Below, in pieces: positions 44,936 to 56,889 of a stretch of 64,000 bases of DNA (the stretch's first letter is position 1; every line of letters begins with the position of its first letter). The DNA lies in the NCBI GenBank assembly GCA_020002185.1, contig CM034532.1, positions 45,217,506 through 45,281,505 on the forward strand, written 5' to 3'. A model generated the notes under the pieces. That model worked only from the letters and a program-made list of their open reading frames with translations. It was not told where the DNA came from and ran no database searches. A program made the translations under genes and the position numbers. Source of the DNA: Paraescarpia echinospica. Its lineage: Eukaryota; Annelida; Polychaeta; Sabellida; Siboglinidae.

Positions 44936-47900
44936 ATGCAGCAGCCAGCATGTGTAATGACCTATTCCATGACATGATTGACCTATTTCATAACGTCTAT
45001 AACCTGCTTTTATAGTTCACCACATAAAAGGCACGAATTTAACCACAACCTTTCGGAAATAATACCAAGGTATAATTCCAAGATGGTCGCCCTGTTCGAA
45101 AAATCGAGGCTTTAGGTTCTGCTATGACATCGTCCTGTGTGTATTCTATTTTGTATATTTAGCAAATATTTGTTTCTCAAATGCATTTTTTGTAAATACA
45201 TTGCATTTTTAAATATCAAATGCAAATACACTTTATTATAACGTCAACTATAAAAGATTCAAATAAAATGTGCAATGTCACAATATGCAATGTAATTATA
45301 GTATATAGCAAAATAGTAGTTAGCAGAGTCTGATAAAAACCTATACCAGCTATTGCAAAAAAAAAGGCATGCATCTTAATTGTTGCATACCTTCATTTTT
45401 ATCATTGTTTCAGTTGTTGCTTGTTTTGGTGTAGATTTATCAAGTATGTTTGATTTCTTCTTATGGATACTGCAGAGTGATGATGTCATTCAAGATACCA
45501 GTCCACATATTATCATATCACGTGGAGCGACACTTGAGAACTGTTGAAAATAATTATCACTTGCGTGTTTTTATTATCGTGTAAAATACGAAACCTACAT
45601 TTTAATAGCAGGAATTTAACTTACAATTGAGCCGTATTTGAAACTTGCAAATACAGATCCAATGTAAGTTTAATTCATTCTATTACAATCTAATCTTGGA
45701 GCCATGAACAATATCTTCCATACAAAACCTACATGTTTTAACAACAGTCTTAAAGTCTAAAAGTTTGACAGTGACTCTTTATGACATCACTTTGCAGCAC
45801 AATTGACACAGTTCACATTTCTCTCGTGCCTGTATTTCATATGTATTGTGTTCCCCTGATTATACAAGGTGAGCTGCCCTTAGCTGTGAATTGGCTAACT
45901 ATTATGTTAGTGGACAACATTCCATGTACACTACTCATTCAGGTTTTACCATTATGTAATTGTATACCTGTGGTGCATGTTTATGTGTGTATTTTATAGA
46001 AAGAAAACTCTCAAGGAGAGTTTACCATAAAGGTTATGTAGCAAACTGCTTATATGAATGTTCTGGTGACGAAGTATAACTACAATGTATGTGCATTTGT
46101 TATCTGAAACTGTATGCAACTGATACAATTGTATGCAACTGATACAATTGTATGCAACTGATACAATTGAGGGGCATCATGTTTCTAACCAGCTTCATGC
46201 CACCAGAATTAATTCATCTAAGTGGTGATTCCATATTAGCGTTAACTACACGAGATGGTTCATTTTTAAGTTCTGCACATGTTTTGCAAAAAATTGTTTT
46301 TTGTATGCACACTTGGATTTGGAAACATCTCAAATGGAGCAATGCACGTGTGGGGTGTTCAGGTGTTATGTCAAAGTGAAACCATATAACCTTAATTCAT
46401 CACCATTGCAAGGAAAGTAATAATTTTCTCCATATGTATCACAGGATTTACAAATTGTAATGACTTGATCGAACAATAATATAATACATATAGCCTGACG
46501 TTTTATAAATTATGTATCCCACGCAATACTTGTATATCATTATGTATTGGCATTTTTACAAAAAAACAAGTAAATCGAGCATTGTATTTTATACTGAAAT
46601 TATGACTTTCCTACCTGTGTATTTTAGCTAGAGCCTAGATACCACTTAATTATGTTTTATTATGTTCAGTAATCTTCCTTATTAGGGACTTATTTATATT
46701 AGTTAACATTAGGTATAGGTAGTAGTCTAACCAATTAGCTTATTTCATTCTGAACAACAAATACTTATTATAATTTCCATTTGACATTGCTCATTGGATG
46801 TTTCAAGTAGTAGCATTTTTGTTTATTAGTATGTATTTAATGCATATACCTGGGTAGTTAGTTTTTAAAACGAAATTGCTGGAAAGAACGTGAATACACT
46901 GTATATTATGTCATCACTTGGATAAAATAATAAATATATTTCTAACAAACCTGTTTTTACAAGATATATGTGTGTTGAGTGGAAAAAGTTCAAATACGGC
47001 CTGCATATTCAAGGTTAAAAAAATGCTGTTAGTGTTTGTGTAGTTCCACCATAACTGCGATGAAGGTGCTATTTTCATTTTGTGAATATAATACATACTT
47101 TTTTGTACGGAATTTATGAGGCAGCTAATTGTGTTAAACTACACTATTGTCGCGAATCAATGAACTTGTGTCTATCATAGTTTATGTCACCTTTTTTAAC
47201 CAAATTCTAGTTTTATTCACAATATGGAGGATCTGATTTCCATAGATAATCCCACAGTTATTGAGCATTTATCAATCATGTACACAGGCTCTGTGGGTCG
47301 AAGACAAGTTACACATTTACCCATATATAGTTTCCTCCCCTGACACCTGGTAAAAGAAAATCAACAACTTTTAGTCCCTCCTAAAAAACGTATCAGTGTG
47401 TAGTTCCGCACACTATGAATACCACATAGTTATGGCCCACTCTTTCTATCATTTAGCCAGTAGTTTTTCTAAAGCACCTGTTTACATATTTTGTTTTGTA
47501 AATTCATATTAGCATTTCTGTGTAATGAATTTATAAATTATAAACCAATATTGTAACTAAGATTTTATGCATTGACCATCCACAAAGGTAGTCTTAAACA
47601 TAAACCACATATATCTATCTTTGCATGCAACGCTATGGTCAAACAATGAGAATGTCATCATTTGTAGAACAAACACCTATACTAGTCATATATATTTACA
47701 TAATATATGACAAAAATGGGGGGAGAGAAGGAAAGAGGAAATACTTATACATGTGCTTTTCCTAACACTACTAGTGTTGGCAGACGTGCATGTTTTACGC
47801 AATCACTGTTTTTTCAATGATGTATTATATGGTACGTATGCTATGGTGGGTTTTTAGGGCACAACACGATATAATTTTTTTTGTTTAGAAAAAAAAAACC

Positions 47901-48585
47901 TTCTGTGTTACACCCTCTGAGACTAAATGAAAAACATATACATGCTATTTGAATATATGAAGAATACACAAATCACAGTGACTTATGGTACAAGCCGAAC
48001 TATGTTTGCACATTTCAATGCCCTGGAATCCTTCATCTTAATCATGCATGCATTTTATAAATTATTATAGTGGATCTTCCAAGAAATGTGGACATATTTA
48101 AAGCGGCTTTAAGCAGGAATACCCAATAGATTTGCAGATGTGCTCTTTTCCCTGTTCATACGCCTAAGCTGTTTGTTCCTGATGCCAAAAATCAAAAGTT
48201 TGCACTGCCTCTAAATTACTGGCGCTTTTTTGGATACACATTTAAAATACTGATCTATCCCCGCTGCTTTACCCATAATTCATTTCGTTCCGGCCGTTGC
48301 TTTGGAGACCCCAGGACTTGACAGGACTGAGGGTTTCTTCAAAAATGTTTCAACTGATATCACTGCCAATATATGTTAGGTAGTATAAATAATTAGAAAT
48401 GATAAATTGAAACCGCACAAAAAATAGCTTGAAGTGAGTGTTTTTTCTCTCAGAAATGTTGACGTAGATAAGTGATATTAGATTATCAAGTTTCAACCTC
48501 CATTATCGCTCGACGATTCTGACGCTTTCATTTGCCATTTGGCTTCGTCGATTTTACCTTGAATCCTCCTCTTTTACGTAGTAGT
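44936..48585. other. anonymous AT-rich DNA
   Basis: I found no supportable gene or mobile element in 3.6 kb. The only structure is a 19-bp unit (TGTATGCAACTGATACAAT) repeated three times at 46111-46167. Confidence 0.5.
46111..46167. repeat. 19-bp tandem repeat, three copies
   Basis: Three identical units of TGTATGCAACTGATACAAT. Confidence 0.95.
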
Positions 48586-48589
48586 CAAG

Positions 48590-49689
48590 GCGTTGACGAG
48601 GGAGGGAGTATTGACTCGTATAATCTTCCGCCTTATTGCGTAAATATTTGTCAATGTGTCCCTTGAACTGGTTGATGTTTTGGACATCACTGCTGCTTCC
48701 AGTAGGTTCGTCAGGCATGAACGTCCCTTCCAAAAACCATGTTGCGACGGTTTAATCAAATCATTATTTTGAAGATGGCCAACGATTTCATCCTTGATGA
48801 TGGCTTCCATTACTTTAGATATCTGTGATGTTAGACTTACAGGTATGTAGTTACTGGGTTGTGATTTGATATCTTTCTTATGTATGGGGGTAACATTTGC
48901 ACTTTTCTAGTCTAGTGGGACTTCTCCCGTTTCCATGCTGTCTGCAAAGATTTCGCTTAGCAGTGGTGCAATGGCCGTGGCCACTTCGCAGAGCATTGTC
49001 GAGTTTAAGTCGTCTATTCCAGGGGCTTTGTATGGTTTAAGTTGCTTTTCAGTATTACTGCTGTAGTTATCTCAATATGCTGGAGTGATTCCTCAATTGT
49101 CTTGGTGAAATAGTTCACAACATCAGGAAGATTTTCTGTTACCTCATCAGTGATCATTGAGACGAAGTAGTCGTTTAGTACATTTGCTGTCTCGACTGAG
49201 TCTATGATCACATCCCCATTGCTATCCAAAAGGGGGCCGACAGTGTCTTTTGTCTTAGTTTTCGTCCTAGTATATGAATAACAAGACTGGGTCTTTTTTT
49301 ATGTTGTCAGCAAGTCTTTTCTCAAAATTTCGTTTAGCCTTAACCACTTCATTCCGGGCTTTGATTAGTTGATGTTTGTATGCCTCGTACAGATGATATT
49401 CTCCTGTTTCTCTGTATTTCTTCCACATGTGGTATTTCTTCCTTCTTGCCATTTCTGCTCGTTTAGTCATCCATCTGGGTTTGGTTTTTTGTCTCCTTGT
49501 TGACTCAGGGATAAAACTTGTCATTGCCGAATTAACAAGTGTTTTAAAGATGTCCCATTTTGTGTGTTCATTAGCATCCTGGAATGCCTGCTTCCAGTCA
49601 TAATTCTCTAAACATTGTTTCATTCCATCATAGTTTGACCTCTTGTAATCGTAGTAAGTTTCTCTCCACTCTTTTATGTGAATAGACAC
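48590..49689 (-). pseudogene. LINE linker and N-terminal RT remnant
   Basis: The linker (KTKPRWMTKRAEMARRKKYH, EVVKAKRNFEKRLADNIKKD) is followed, through frame breaks, by PLLDSNGDVIIDSVETANVL and LNDYFVSMIT. RT pieces follow: KPYKAPGIDDL, NVTPIHKKDIKSQPSNYIPV, SLTSQISKVMEAIIKDEI and KPSQHGFWKGRSCLTNLLE. The catalytic FADD box is missing because the copy ends before it. Stops occur near 49267, 49014 and 48909. Confidence 0.8.
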
Positions 49690-50309
49690 TACAATATCAC
49701 AATGTTGTTGTCACTGAAGGGTTCTCTTATCCTAACTTGCTCAACCATATTTGGTTCAGAGGGTAGTACAAGATCCAATGTATTCTCACCCCTAGTAGCA
49801 TCGCATACATGTTGGGTTAGAAACAAATCTTGGGTGAGTTCCATGAAACGTATCCCCTCGGCCCCTGCTTGCATCCTACTCCAGTCAATGGTTCTGTGGT
49901 TGAAATCTCCAAATATTACAGTGTTGCTGCTCGTTGCACATGCTGTGCATAATAATGTATGTAGAGCTAGTTCGCTGTCAAGATCAGCAGATGTGCTGTG
50001 GTAGCATACTCCCACAAGTAGGGAGTCTGTTGTTGTTGTTAAGCGACACCATACTGATTCCGTGCTGTGTGTTTGTGTAAGCTCCACACATTTGACATAG
50101 TTCATATTGTTTCTTACATATATAATGGTTCCGCCTCCTTTCTTTCCCTCTCTATCTTTTCTGATCAAGGTGTATCCCTCGAGGTTAAGCTCTGCGTCAG
50201 ATACATCTTTGTGAGCCCACGTTTCGATTACACATATCAAGTCTGGGTTCTCCTCAGTTGCAACATACTGCATTTCATCCAGCTTGTTTAAGAGGCTTCT
50301 GTGATTCAC
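49689..50309 (-). pseudogene. LINE APE-type endonuclease remnant
   Basis: The frame reads NPDLICVIETWAHKDVSD (the usual T of ETW is retained, the preceding residue is I), GYTLIRKDREGKKGGGTIIY, VWCRLTTTTDSLLVGVCYHS, VIFGDFNHRTIDW and NTLDLVLPSEPNMVEQVRI. It ends FSDNNIVIL at the position of the conserved SDHxxI block, where the catalytic His reads Asn. The order is that of AP endonuclease domains of CR1/jockey LINEs. Confidence 0.85.
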
Positions 50310-50580
50310 AGATATGGCTTTGAGTTTATTTACAATTGTTTGGCATTGTCTTTATACGTTTTTTGATCAATTCTGGTTTGTTACACCACTGATTACTGAG
50401 TATTTAGGCGCTGTAGAAGTTATGTTGTTATTAATTGAGAACCATACGTCATGATAAATTCGCTTGTAAGTTGTAACTGAATGTGTTGACTTGACTAAAC
50501 GTCTGACTCTAAAGACTTGAGTTGATGTTCAAGTTTGACACTGATTGTAGCATCAGCAGTAGTCCCGACAGAGAGCAACA

Positions 50581-50770
50581 ATGAACGTAGTATGTGTGGC
50601 ATCGTGTATGCTGGCGTGGACCTTCCTATATGCGTGGCTGTGCTATATACTGCCATACAAGTCATGTGAGTGGAACTGTCGCATCGTTGCTGTCATTCAC
50701 GCCACACTTGTCATATGCCTGGGTGGCTGGAGCATGTTCATTCAGGGACCAAACCCATTCACAGACCCAG
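50581..50770 (+). CDS. TLCD5: TLCD5-like copy 2, exon 1
   Basis: The ATG at 50581 is preceded by a sequence conserved in copy 1 (CAGTAGTCCCGACAGAGAGC). The donor is CCCAG|GTATGT, leaving phase 1. It encodes the first two membrane segments. Confidence 0.9.
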
Positions 50771-52975
50771 GTATGTACAATATACATTACACTGCATACA
50801 CATACACTTTAAAAAATTATTGTGACATCAGTATTTGCTAGAATTCAACGTCGAGTAGGAATTCTGATGCCCTGAGCTAGTGCACACAAACGTGGGATTT
50901 ATTAAATGTTATCAATTATAATTCCAATGACACCAAATTTATAGTGTTCCAATTCCATCCAGAAATTCTGATAACCAATTCCATATCAAAACAACAGAAT
51001 GTGAAGGTAGGAATCATAAACATAATCAACACAAAAAATACAATGCAATTGACTGTGATTTTGAATAAATAATAATAATAATAATATATTTTATTTGGTA
51101 TAGCGCTACATCCAATATTGTTCGTGGCGCTTCACAACATATTAAAATACATAAAAATGGTAGAATTGCAATAAATATGTATATGTATATTAATTTAAAA
51201 TAAATATTAGTGGTAAAGAATAAAATAAATACATACATATTGAATAATGTAAAATTTCTAAATAAAGAAGTAAATAAATAGCAGTTATTCATCAAAATTA
51301 AATAATATTAATAATAATCAATCTAGCACAATAACTATATAAAATAATGCGGTTGGCCTATGATGTTTCGGTTTGACATCCTGAATACACTCCAAGAAAG
51401 GCTGTCAGGTTGTAGAGGACAACACAAGTTAACTGTTATTGTAATATTTACCTCTCAAGAAACTTGTTTTTGGTGATCTGTATATTTCGGGCACCTCGCG
51501 TGTCCTTCTCCAGCAGACTGAAGTTACAGTTGTATCACAGGACCTAGGCTATGTCATTGACACAAGCTGGAGCGGGACTGGTGGCAGCTCATGGTCAACA
51601 TCTCTGTTCAGTGAAGACTTCCCTGTGTAGATGTTAATAGCCTCCTTTATAGTCCTCCTGTGCCAATTCTCATTGTGAAATATACAGATCACCAAAAACA
51701 AATTTCTTGTGAGGTAACTGTAGAGTATCAACAACCAAGAAACTGGATCTTCTATCAATTCAAGGACAATTAAATTGAGTTTAACCAACTTATTCTGCAA
51801 AATATTAATTAAATATTGTTAATTTCAAATGGTTAGCAACATTGAATATGCTCCTGTTGGTGTGTTGCAGACGGTGTTCTAGGGGGTCCAAATACAAAAC
51901 TTCACGCCATGATATGTGTTATATGCATGAGCTACTTCATCTATGACTTTATATGGTCAGTTATCTTCCAGACAGAGGGTAAGTCAAGCAGTTAGTTCCT
52001 GCGATGTTGTCCATCTATTTGTTGTCTGTCTGCGATGTTGTTGTCTGTGATGTCCTTCAGTGATGTTGTCCATCTGTGGTGTTGTCCGTCTGTGATGTTG
52101 TCTGTCTGTGATGTTGCCCGTCTGCCTACATTGTTGTCTGTCTGCGATATTGCCTGTCTGTGATGTTGTCCGTCTGTTAGCCAGTTTGTCTATGACCTAA
52201 TTTGTTTATGACCAAATATGCCTATGAACCAGTGTGCCTATGACCGTGTGTATGTGTCTGACCCAGTGTACTGACAGTATATGCGTATGACCCAGTGTGC
52301 CTATGACTGTGTGCACCTATGACCCAGTGTGCTTATGACCCAATATGTCTATGAACCAGTGTGCTATGACCCAGTTTGCCTGTGACCCAGTGTGTCTATA
52401 ACCCAGTGTGCCTGTGATCCAGTGTGCCTACGGCCCAGTGTGCCTATGATCCAGTGTCCCTCCATCTGGTTCCAGCTGCTGTGATGTTGCTGCACCACAT
52501 TCTCAGCATCTACGGCACCAGCTTCGTCCTTTACCGCGGCGTCAACGGTGCCGAAATGATGGCAACGATCTGTGGCTCGGAGATAACAAACCCCTTCCTT
52601 CAGATACGCTGGTTCCTGCACGAGTCAAACCACCACCGGACGTGGTACAGCGAGATGAACACCATCTTCTTCATCCTGCTCTTCACTGCGACGCGTGTCT
52701 GCGTAGGCACTTGGTTCATCTTGATCTACCTCCACCACCCACGCCCAGATCTCGCGTCAAAGATTGGCAGTTTCTTGTTCTATGCCATCAGCATGGTGTT
52801 CTGGGTACACATTGTGTGTTACGCGTTAAGACACTTTAAGTCTCTGTACAACGACTGGGAGACTTCGCAGCACAAGACTGGCAATGAAATGACTCAATCT
52901 CAACCGACTGTCACAACACGGGATAATGACAGCAATAGCAACACCCATCTCAGACATAGCTCAACAGTAGAGTGA
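50581..52975 (+). CDS. TLCD5: TLC domain-containing protein, TLCD5 (TMEM136)-like, intact three-exon gene
   Basis: The exons (50581-50770, 51871-51978, 52476-52975) join in phase to 265 codons plus TGA. The predicted protein is multi-pass, with hydrophobic segments near residues 3-24, 36-56, 76-95, 100-120, 160-185 and 195-216. Family signatures in order are SCEWNCR (28-34), GPNPFTDP, GGPNTKLHA, YFIYDFIWS...FQTE, LLHHILSIYG (104-113) and GSEITNPFLQIRWFL (133-147). These match the TLC domain of vertebrate TLCD5/TMEM136 closely in order and spacing. TLC-domain proteins are integral membrane proteins, some linked to lipid metabolism or membrane composition; the exact role of TLCD5 is not established here. 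The hydrophilic C-tail (about 45 residues) is rich in Ser, Thr and Gln. The only rival copy is disrupted, so this is probably the functional one. Orthology is inferred from motifs. Confidence 0.9.
50771..51870 (+). other. intron 1 of TLCD5 copy 2
   Basis: 1.1 kb. Collinear with pieces of copy 1 intron 1, without the two LINEs. It holds a SINE at 51066-51345 that copy 1 lacks. Confidence 0.85.
51066..51345 (-). mobile_element. SINE or LINE 3' tail with (ATT)n end, copy 2
   Basis: It starts (+) with (AAT)n, then ATATTTTATTTGGTATAGCG and CTACATCCAATATTG...GGCGCTTCACAAC, as at 21377. Copy 1 of the gene reads CTCTGAATGCAGTTGGCC at this point, so the empty site is preserved there. Confidence 0.75.
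51871..51978 (+). CDS. TLCD5: TLCD5-like copy 2, exon 2
   Basis: The acceptor is TGTGTTGCAG|A and the donor GAGG|GTAAGT. The exon is 108 bp, phase 1 to phase 1. It encodes GGPNTKLHA and the third membrane segment ending FQTE. Confidence 0.9.
51995..52470. repeat. intron 2 minisatellites, TLCD5 copy 2
   Basis: GTCTGTCTGTGATGTT units (about 52005-52180) are followed by TATGACCCAGTGTGCC units (52190-52460). They are the same two families as in copy 1 intron 2. Confidence 0.88.
52476..52975 (+). CDS. TLCD5: TLCD5-like copy 2, exon 3
   Basis: The acceptor is TGGTTCCAG|CTGCTG, which restores the LLHH block directly after QTE, as in vertebrate relatives. The exon runs to TGA at 52973-52975 and holds the core of the TLC domain and the C-tail. 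Confidence 0.9.
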
Positions 52976-54312
52976 CAGCAAGTCTTTGAGAGCTGACAGT
53001 AGAGTGACAGCAAGTCTTGGAGAGCTGACACGTGATCCGTGTGTGTTCCTAGTTGTGCGCTACTTTTACGGCAATCTTTTTAAGTGTGGATAGGTGCTAA
53101 TTTACCAGACATGTTCATGTTGTTGCATCTGTATCTATAAACCGATATGCTATGACAATAATCGCTTAGAAATGTGACCTATTTTCTTCTCATGCAGTAA
53201 CTTTTAAGTGATCTACAAACTGCTTAGTAGTCAATGATGAGTGTTATGTATGAGAGCCATCTAGTGTATACGAGGTGAACTACCACCTATAGTGGCGCCA
53301 TCTGTGTGGGTGGTAACTCATACACATTATTTGCAGCACATACACTACGGTCTATGGTTAGTGAAGTCAGTTGAGTTAAAACCCAAACAATCTGATGGAC
53401 ATACTGTAGCAATTGGTACATAAATATTGGAATTAGGCCATCCTGAATTGTCAATATATCTTAAATGGACTGTATGTATTATGTAGAACTTTTAAACATC
53501 ATTTATTTCTAATTTAACGGCATTTTTGACATAGGGTAGATAGGAACACACTTAATACTGCCATTTAAAGAAATGCATAAGAATATGAGATGGATATAGG
53601 CTTTGTGTTTGATATTAGGCAACCAATCCATACTAAAACTAAAAATTTGTTTTCTTAGAGGGGGGTTCTATGGACAGATGTGATGAAGCTTTTACATGAG
53701 GATGGTGGGGGGGTCTAATAATTTTTGAAATATTGACGTTGAGGTGTCGATATCAGACATATATAACAAATTATAGGATTAATTGTTCAGTAAGTTTCTA
53801 GGTATAGACAGCATTACAACAACAAAGCTATGGAACAAATATAATAATTATCATAGGTGCGTGCATCCTAAGGGGGTCTTTGTTAAAACGAATGTAATTT
53901 TAAAGGGGTGTACATGACAGCAGTACGAAGCATGATAAGGGGGTGGAGGGGTCTCAACAATTCCACAAATAGCACGATGTACTTTATGAATAGCCCCCGG
54001 TAAAAAATGAAGTTGTTGAACTTGAATATTATAGAACATGTTGGCATTGGGGGCCACCCCACTGCCTGTTGTGCTGATATGTGTGTTTGGCTGTAGAGAC
54101 TCATAAAGCAGGTGTGTGTGCAATTATATGAACACCTCAACCCAACGTAAGTAACAATACCTGAGTGGGCCATGACAACTATTACAGTCGGTCTGCATTG
54201 GTCTAGCTGGGGAGCAAGCTTATACCAGTTGTGTAAATTGGAGTATTTTTACTTGTTACATTGCAATGCAGTTTTGGCTGTTTATCAAATAGAATGAGCT
54301 GGTTGTGTCTTT
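52976..54312. other. 3' flank of TLCD5 copy 2, part of the duplicated block
   Basis: Collinear with 32736-34756 but without the expanded minisatellite. At 54039-54094 a single unit (TGTTGGCATTGGGGGCCACC...) plus TGTGTGTTTGGCTG is the unexpanded state. The match ends near GAATGAGCTGGTTGTGT. Confidence 0.75.
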
Positions 54313-54583
54313 GTATTGGTGATGTTCGGCTGTTGCGATTAGCCTCGTTTGGGTTCAGCATTAGCTCAATAGATGCTGGTTCTCAGTCATTATTTATTAG
54401 GTAGAATAATTTTGTACATTGGTAAAAAAAATTCATTAGCAAAATTATGTGCACTAAAAATTTACAATTTTAAAACCAACCCCTAGATCCTTTGACCTGA
54501 AAAACCCACACCAGATTCCTCAAACCCACCCTAAAGGGATGTCATACCTCTTCCTTATACTACATAACTTTTTGCCTCATTAC

Positions 54584-54790
54584 ATGCATTGTTCAGTTGT
54601 TTGTTAAACTCATAGTGACATGGAATCTCAACTGTTGTCGTGTGTGTGCGTGTGTAAAACTATGTTTCATAGAGCAGACGTTGCATTAGTCATGATCTTC
54701 TCAGCCCGGTGCTGGCTGCATTTGCTCAGATTTATGTCTCTCTTAATGCAACTCAGATGGACTCCTGGTGTTCAGATCAGATGCTCAACA
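54584..54790 (+). repeat. dispersed repeat, copy 2 (unclassified)
   Basis: Matches 5438-5625 with a (GT)n-rich insertion of about 20 bp after CTCAACTGTTGTC. Confidence 0.8.
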
Positions 54791-55277
54791 ATCGTTGAAT
54801 GGCTTTAAATATATATATTTGTTGACTAGCACATTCCGTTACTGTTGCATATGACAAATCATTTAAATTACATATATTAGTAACTTGCCTAAACTATTCT
54901 ATTGAAAGCAATGTTACCTAAATTTGTTATGATGCCTATTTGTGGCAAGATGTTGTTATCATTGTTTTAAAACAGTTTAGTTTTTACACTAAGATGTATA
55001 TACTTACATGCAATATCATGAGCAACGAAATAAAAATTGCATAACTCTATTCTACCAATCCACGTGGTATCTTTGTTCATTCAATTGTGTCCTCTCTCAC
55101 CTAATTATAATTGAAATAGCATAATTATGTTACTTGGGGGTATGTTAACGTTTTCTCCAAATTTCCAGGGATTAAACTATATGACCTTTCGGAGTAAACA
55201 CTGTGCTTGATTAAGATTATTTAATAACATTACTCGTATTTTCTGTGATTGCTTGTGGGAGCACAAAACAGTTGGGG
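54791..55277. other. anonymous AT-rich DNA
   Basis: No gene or recognised repeat seen. Confidence 0.5.
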
Positions 55278-56889
55278 ACATTAAGCAGGGTTTGGTTTCT
55301 TCCGGAAGAAACCTATTTCTTCTGGGATGCCTGGAAGAAAGGGGTTTCTTCCACTTTCTTCCGGAAAAATCTGGAAGCAAGTGGAAGATAGGATTAGACA
55401 ATGGAAATTATTCTGATATATATTTCTGTATTGATTTTATTCAATATATAAATATAGTACATTTAATTATTATGCATATGTGTTAATGTTGATGTATTAC
55501 GTTATTACTTGTTTTATTAGTTACCTAAAAGCAAAATCCAGCATGGTTCCCATTTATCACTCACCATAAGCCATTTGGTGCATGCCACAGTGATGGTAGC
55601 CAGACGTTTTGGTAAAGGGCACTTTGGCCTTGGACAGTTGTGCAACAGACATTTTGGTAACAGGACATTTTGTTAATCAGACATTTCGGTAAAACTATTG
55701 AAAATAATCATAATTATTTGGTCATTTTTAAAAATGTCCTTATGTGTCTGGTTTTAAATGTGTGCAGCTAACCTCTGACTGGATGTAGCAATTGAACACA
55801 CTAACCTGTCCCCTCTAATACTTGAATTTACTGAAGTAACTAACACTATCTCTGACTGCTAGTGGGAAGCCAAGTCCTGTGTCTGGAAAAGTGACCAGCC
55901 TAATTTCTAAATGGTTAATTTAACTGATCAGCACCACTGACATGGCAGACTGAATAGGTTTTAACTCATTGACAGATTTTATTACTTTACAGATTTACTT
56001 TATCATGTGATATTAAGTTCAAGAAATCTTACAAAACACGCCATATGCATAATAATAATACATTAACAAAATGTACTGTCTATTACAAAATGCATGTAAT
56101 TATTTACACACTTTAAAAATGACCAAATAATTCTGATTATTTTCAATAGTTTTACCAAAATGTCCTATTACTGAAATGTCTGATTACCAAAATGTCCTGT
56201 TAACAAAATGTCTGTTGCCCAACTGTCCATGGCCAGTGTCCTTTACCAAAACGTCATGGATTCCACAGTGACACATTTAATCCATTCAATATCCCTTGAA
56301 ATTATGCCCATTAACAAATCTCCACTATGTCTTAGTTTCATGCTGTGTATTTCTGTTAATCACATATCATAATATATATTAAAAGATATGTTTAGAATAT
56401 CTCAGTTGTCATCTACTTATCACAGCAACTCTGCTCTGACTTAATATTTACATATACACTACTCAACCAGTGAGCAAGAAGTAGCTAATTAAACTAGGTG
56501 GCTGTCAGGCCTGATGGATGTTATACAAAAACTGAAGCCATTTAGTGCTTGTTCTACTATGTGGAAACAGCAAGACAAACCTGACTGCCCGACTTAAGAA
56601 GCCATACGTGACATATTAAACTCACTTATTATAAAGAACAGCATTCTATCCGCAATGAAATGAATACAACACAAGTGACAATCCTAGTACATAAATAGCC
56701 CACGTACGCCTGAAATAAGAAGTCTTATTTATTTTGTACAAAGGAGTTACAATGTTAAAAAATATTTTATATCAATTAATATCACTAGTTTAAATTATTT
56801 GTAAGGATATTTTTAGTTACATACATTTTCTTCTGGAAGAAATATGGAAAAAACACCCTTTGGAAGAAACTGCAAACTCTGACATTAAG
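55278..56889. mobile_element. non-autonomous hAT-like element with 8-bp target duplication
   Basis: The element spans 55286-56881. The ends are inverted: CAGGGTTTGGTTTCTTCC at the left, and CAGAGTTTGCAGTTTCTTCC read inward from the right. The identical 8-bp word ACATTAAG flanks both sides (55278-55285 and 56882-56889). CAG-starting terminal repeats with 8-bp duplications are diagnostic of hAT elements (established). There is no transposase. A second inverted-repeat element sits inside at 55594-56262. Confidence 0.85.
55585..56271. mobile_element. inverted-repeat element nested in the hAT-like element, 9-bp target duplication
   Basis: Inverted arms of about 140-150 bp (55601-55735 and 56118-56257) share GACGTTTTGGTAAAGG, GGACAGTTG-GCAACAGAC, AGGACATTTTG and AATTATTTGGTCATTTTTA. 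The 9-bp word CCACAGTGA flanks both ends (55585-55593 and 56263-56271). The arms contain short subrepeats (ACAGGACATTTTGGTAA-like). There is no coding sequence. A 9-bp duplication suggests Mutator-like or another 8-9 bp superfamily (inferred). Confidence 0.8.

Larger units (their letters stand above)
48590..50335 (-). mobile_element. CR1-like LINE, truncated at both ends
   Basis: On the minus strand it begins inside the endonuclease (NKLKAISVNHRSLLNKLDEM) and stops inside RT after GFWKGRSCLTNLLE, near 48660-48690. The tail of the RT and the 3' end are absent, so this is not a simple 5'-truncated insertion. It lies 245 bp upstream of the TLCD5 copy 2 start and has no counterpart upstream of copy 1. 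Confidence 0.8.

Noticed and set aside
45781..46379. Small frames at 45781-45999 and 46152-46379 as exons
   Set aside because: No domain, no convincing splice sites in a shared phase, and a composition like the surrounding AT-rich DNA.
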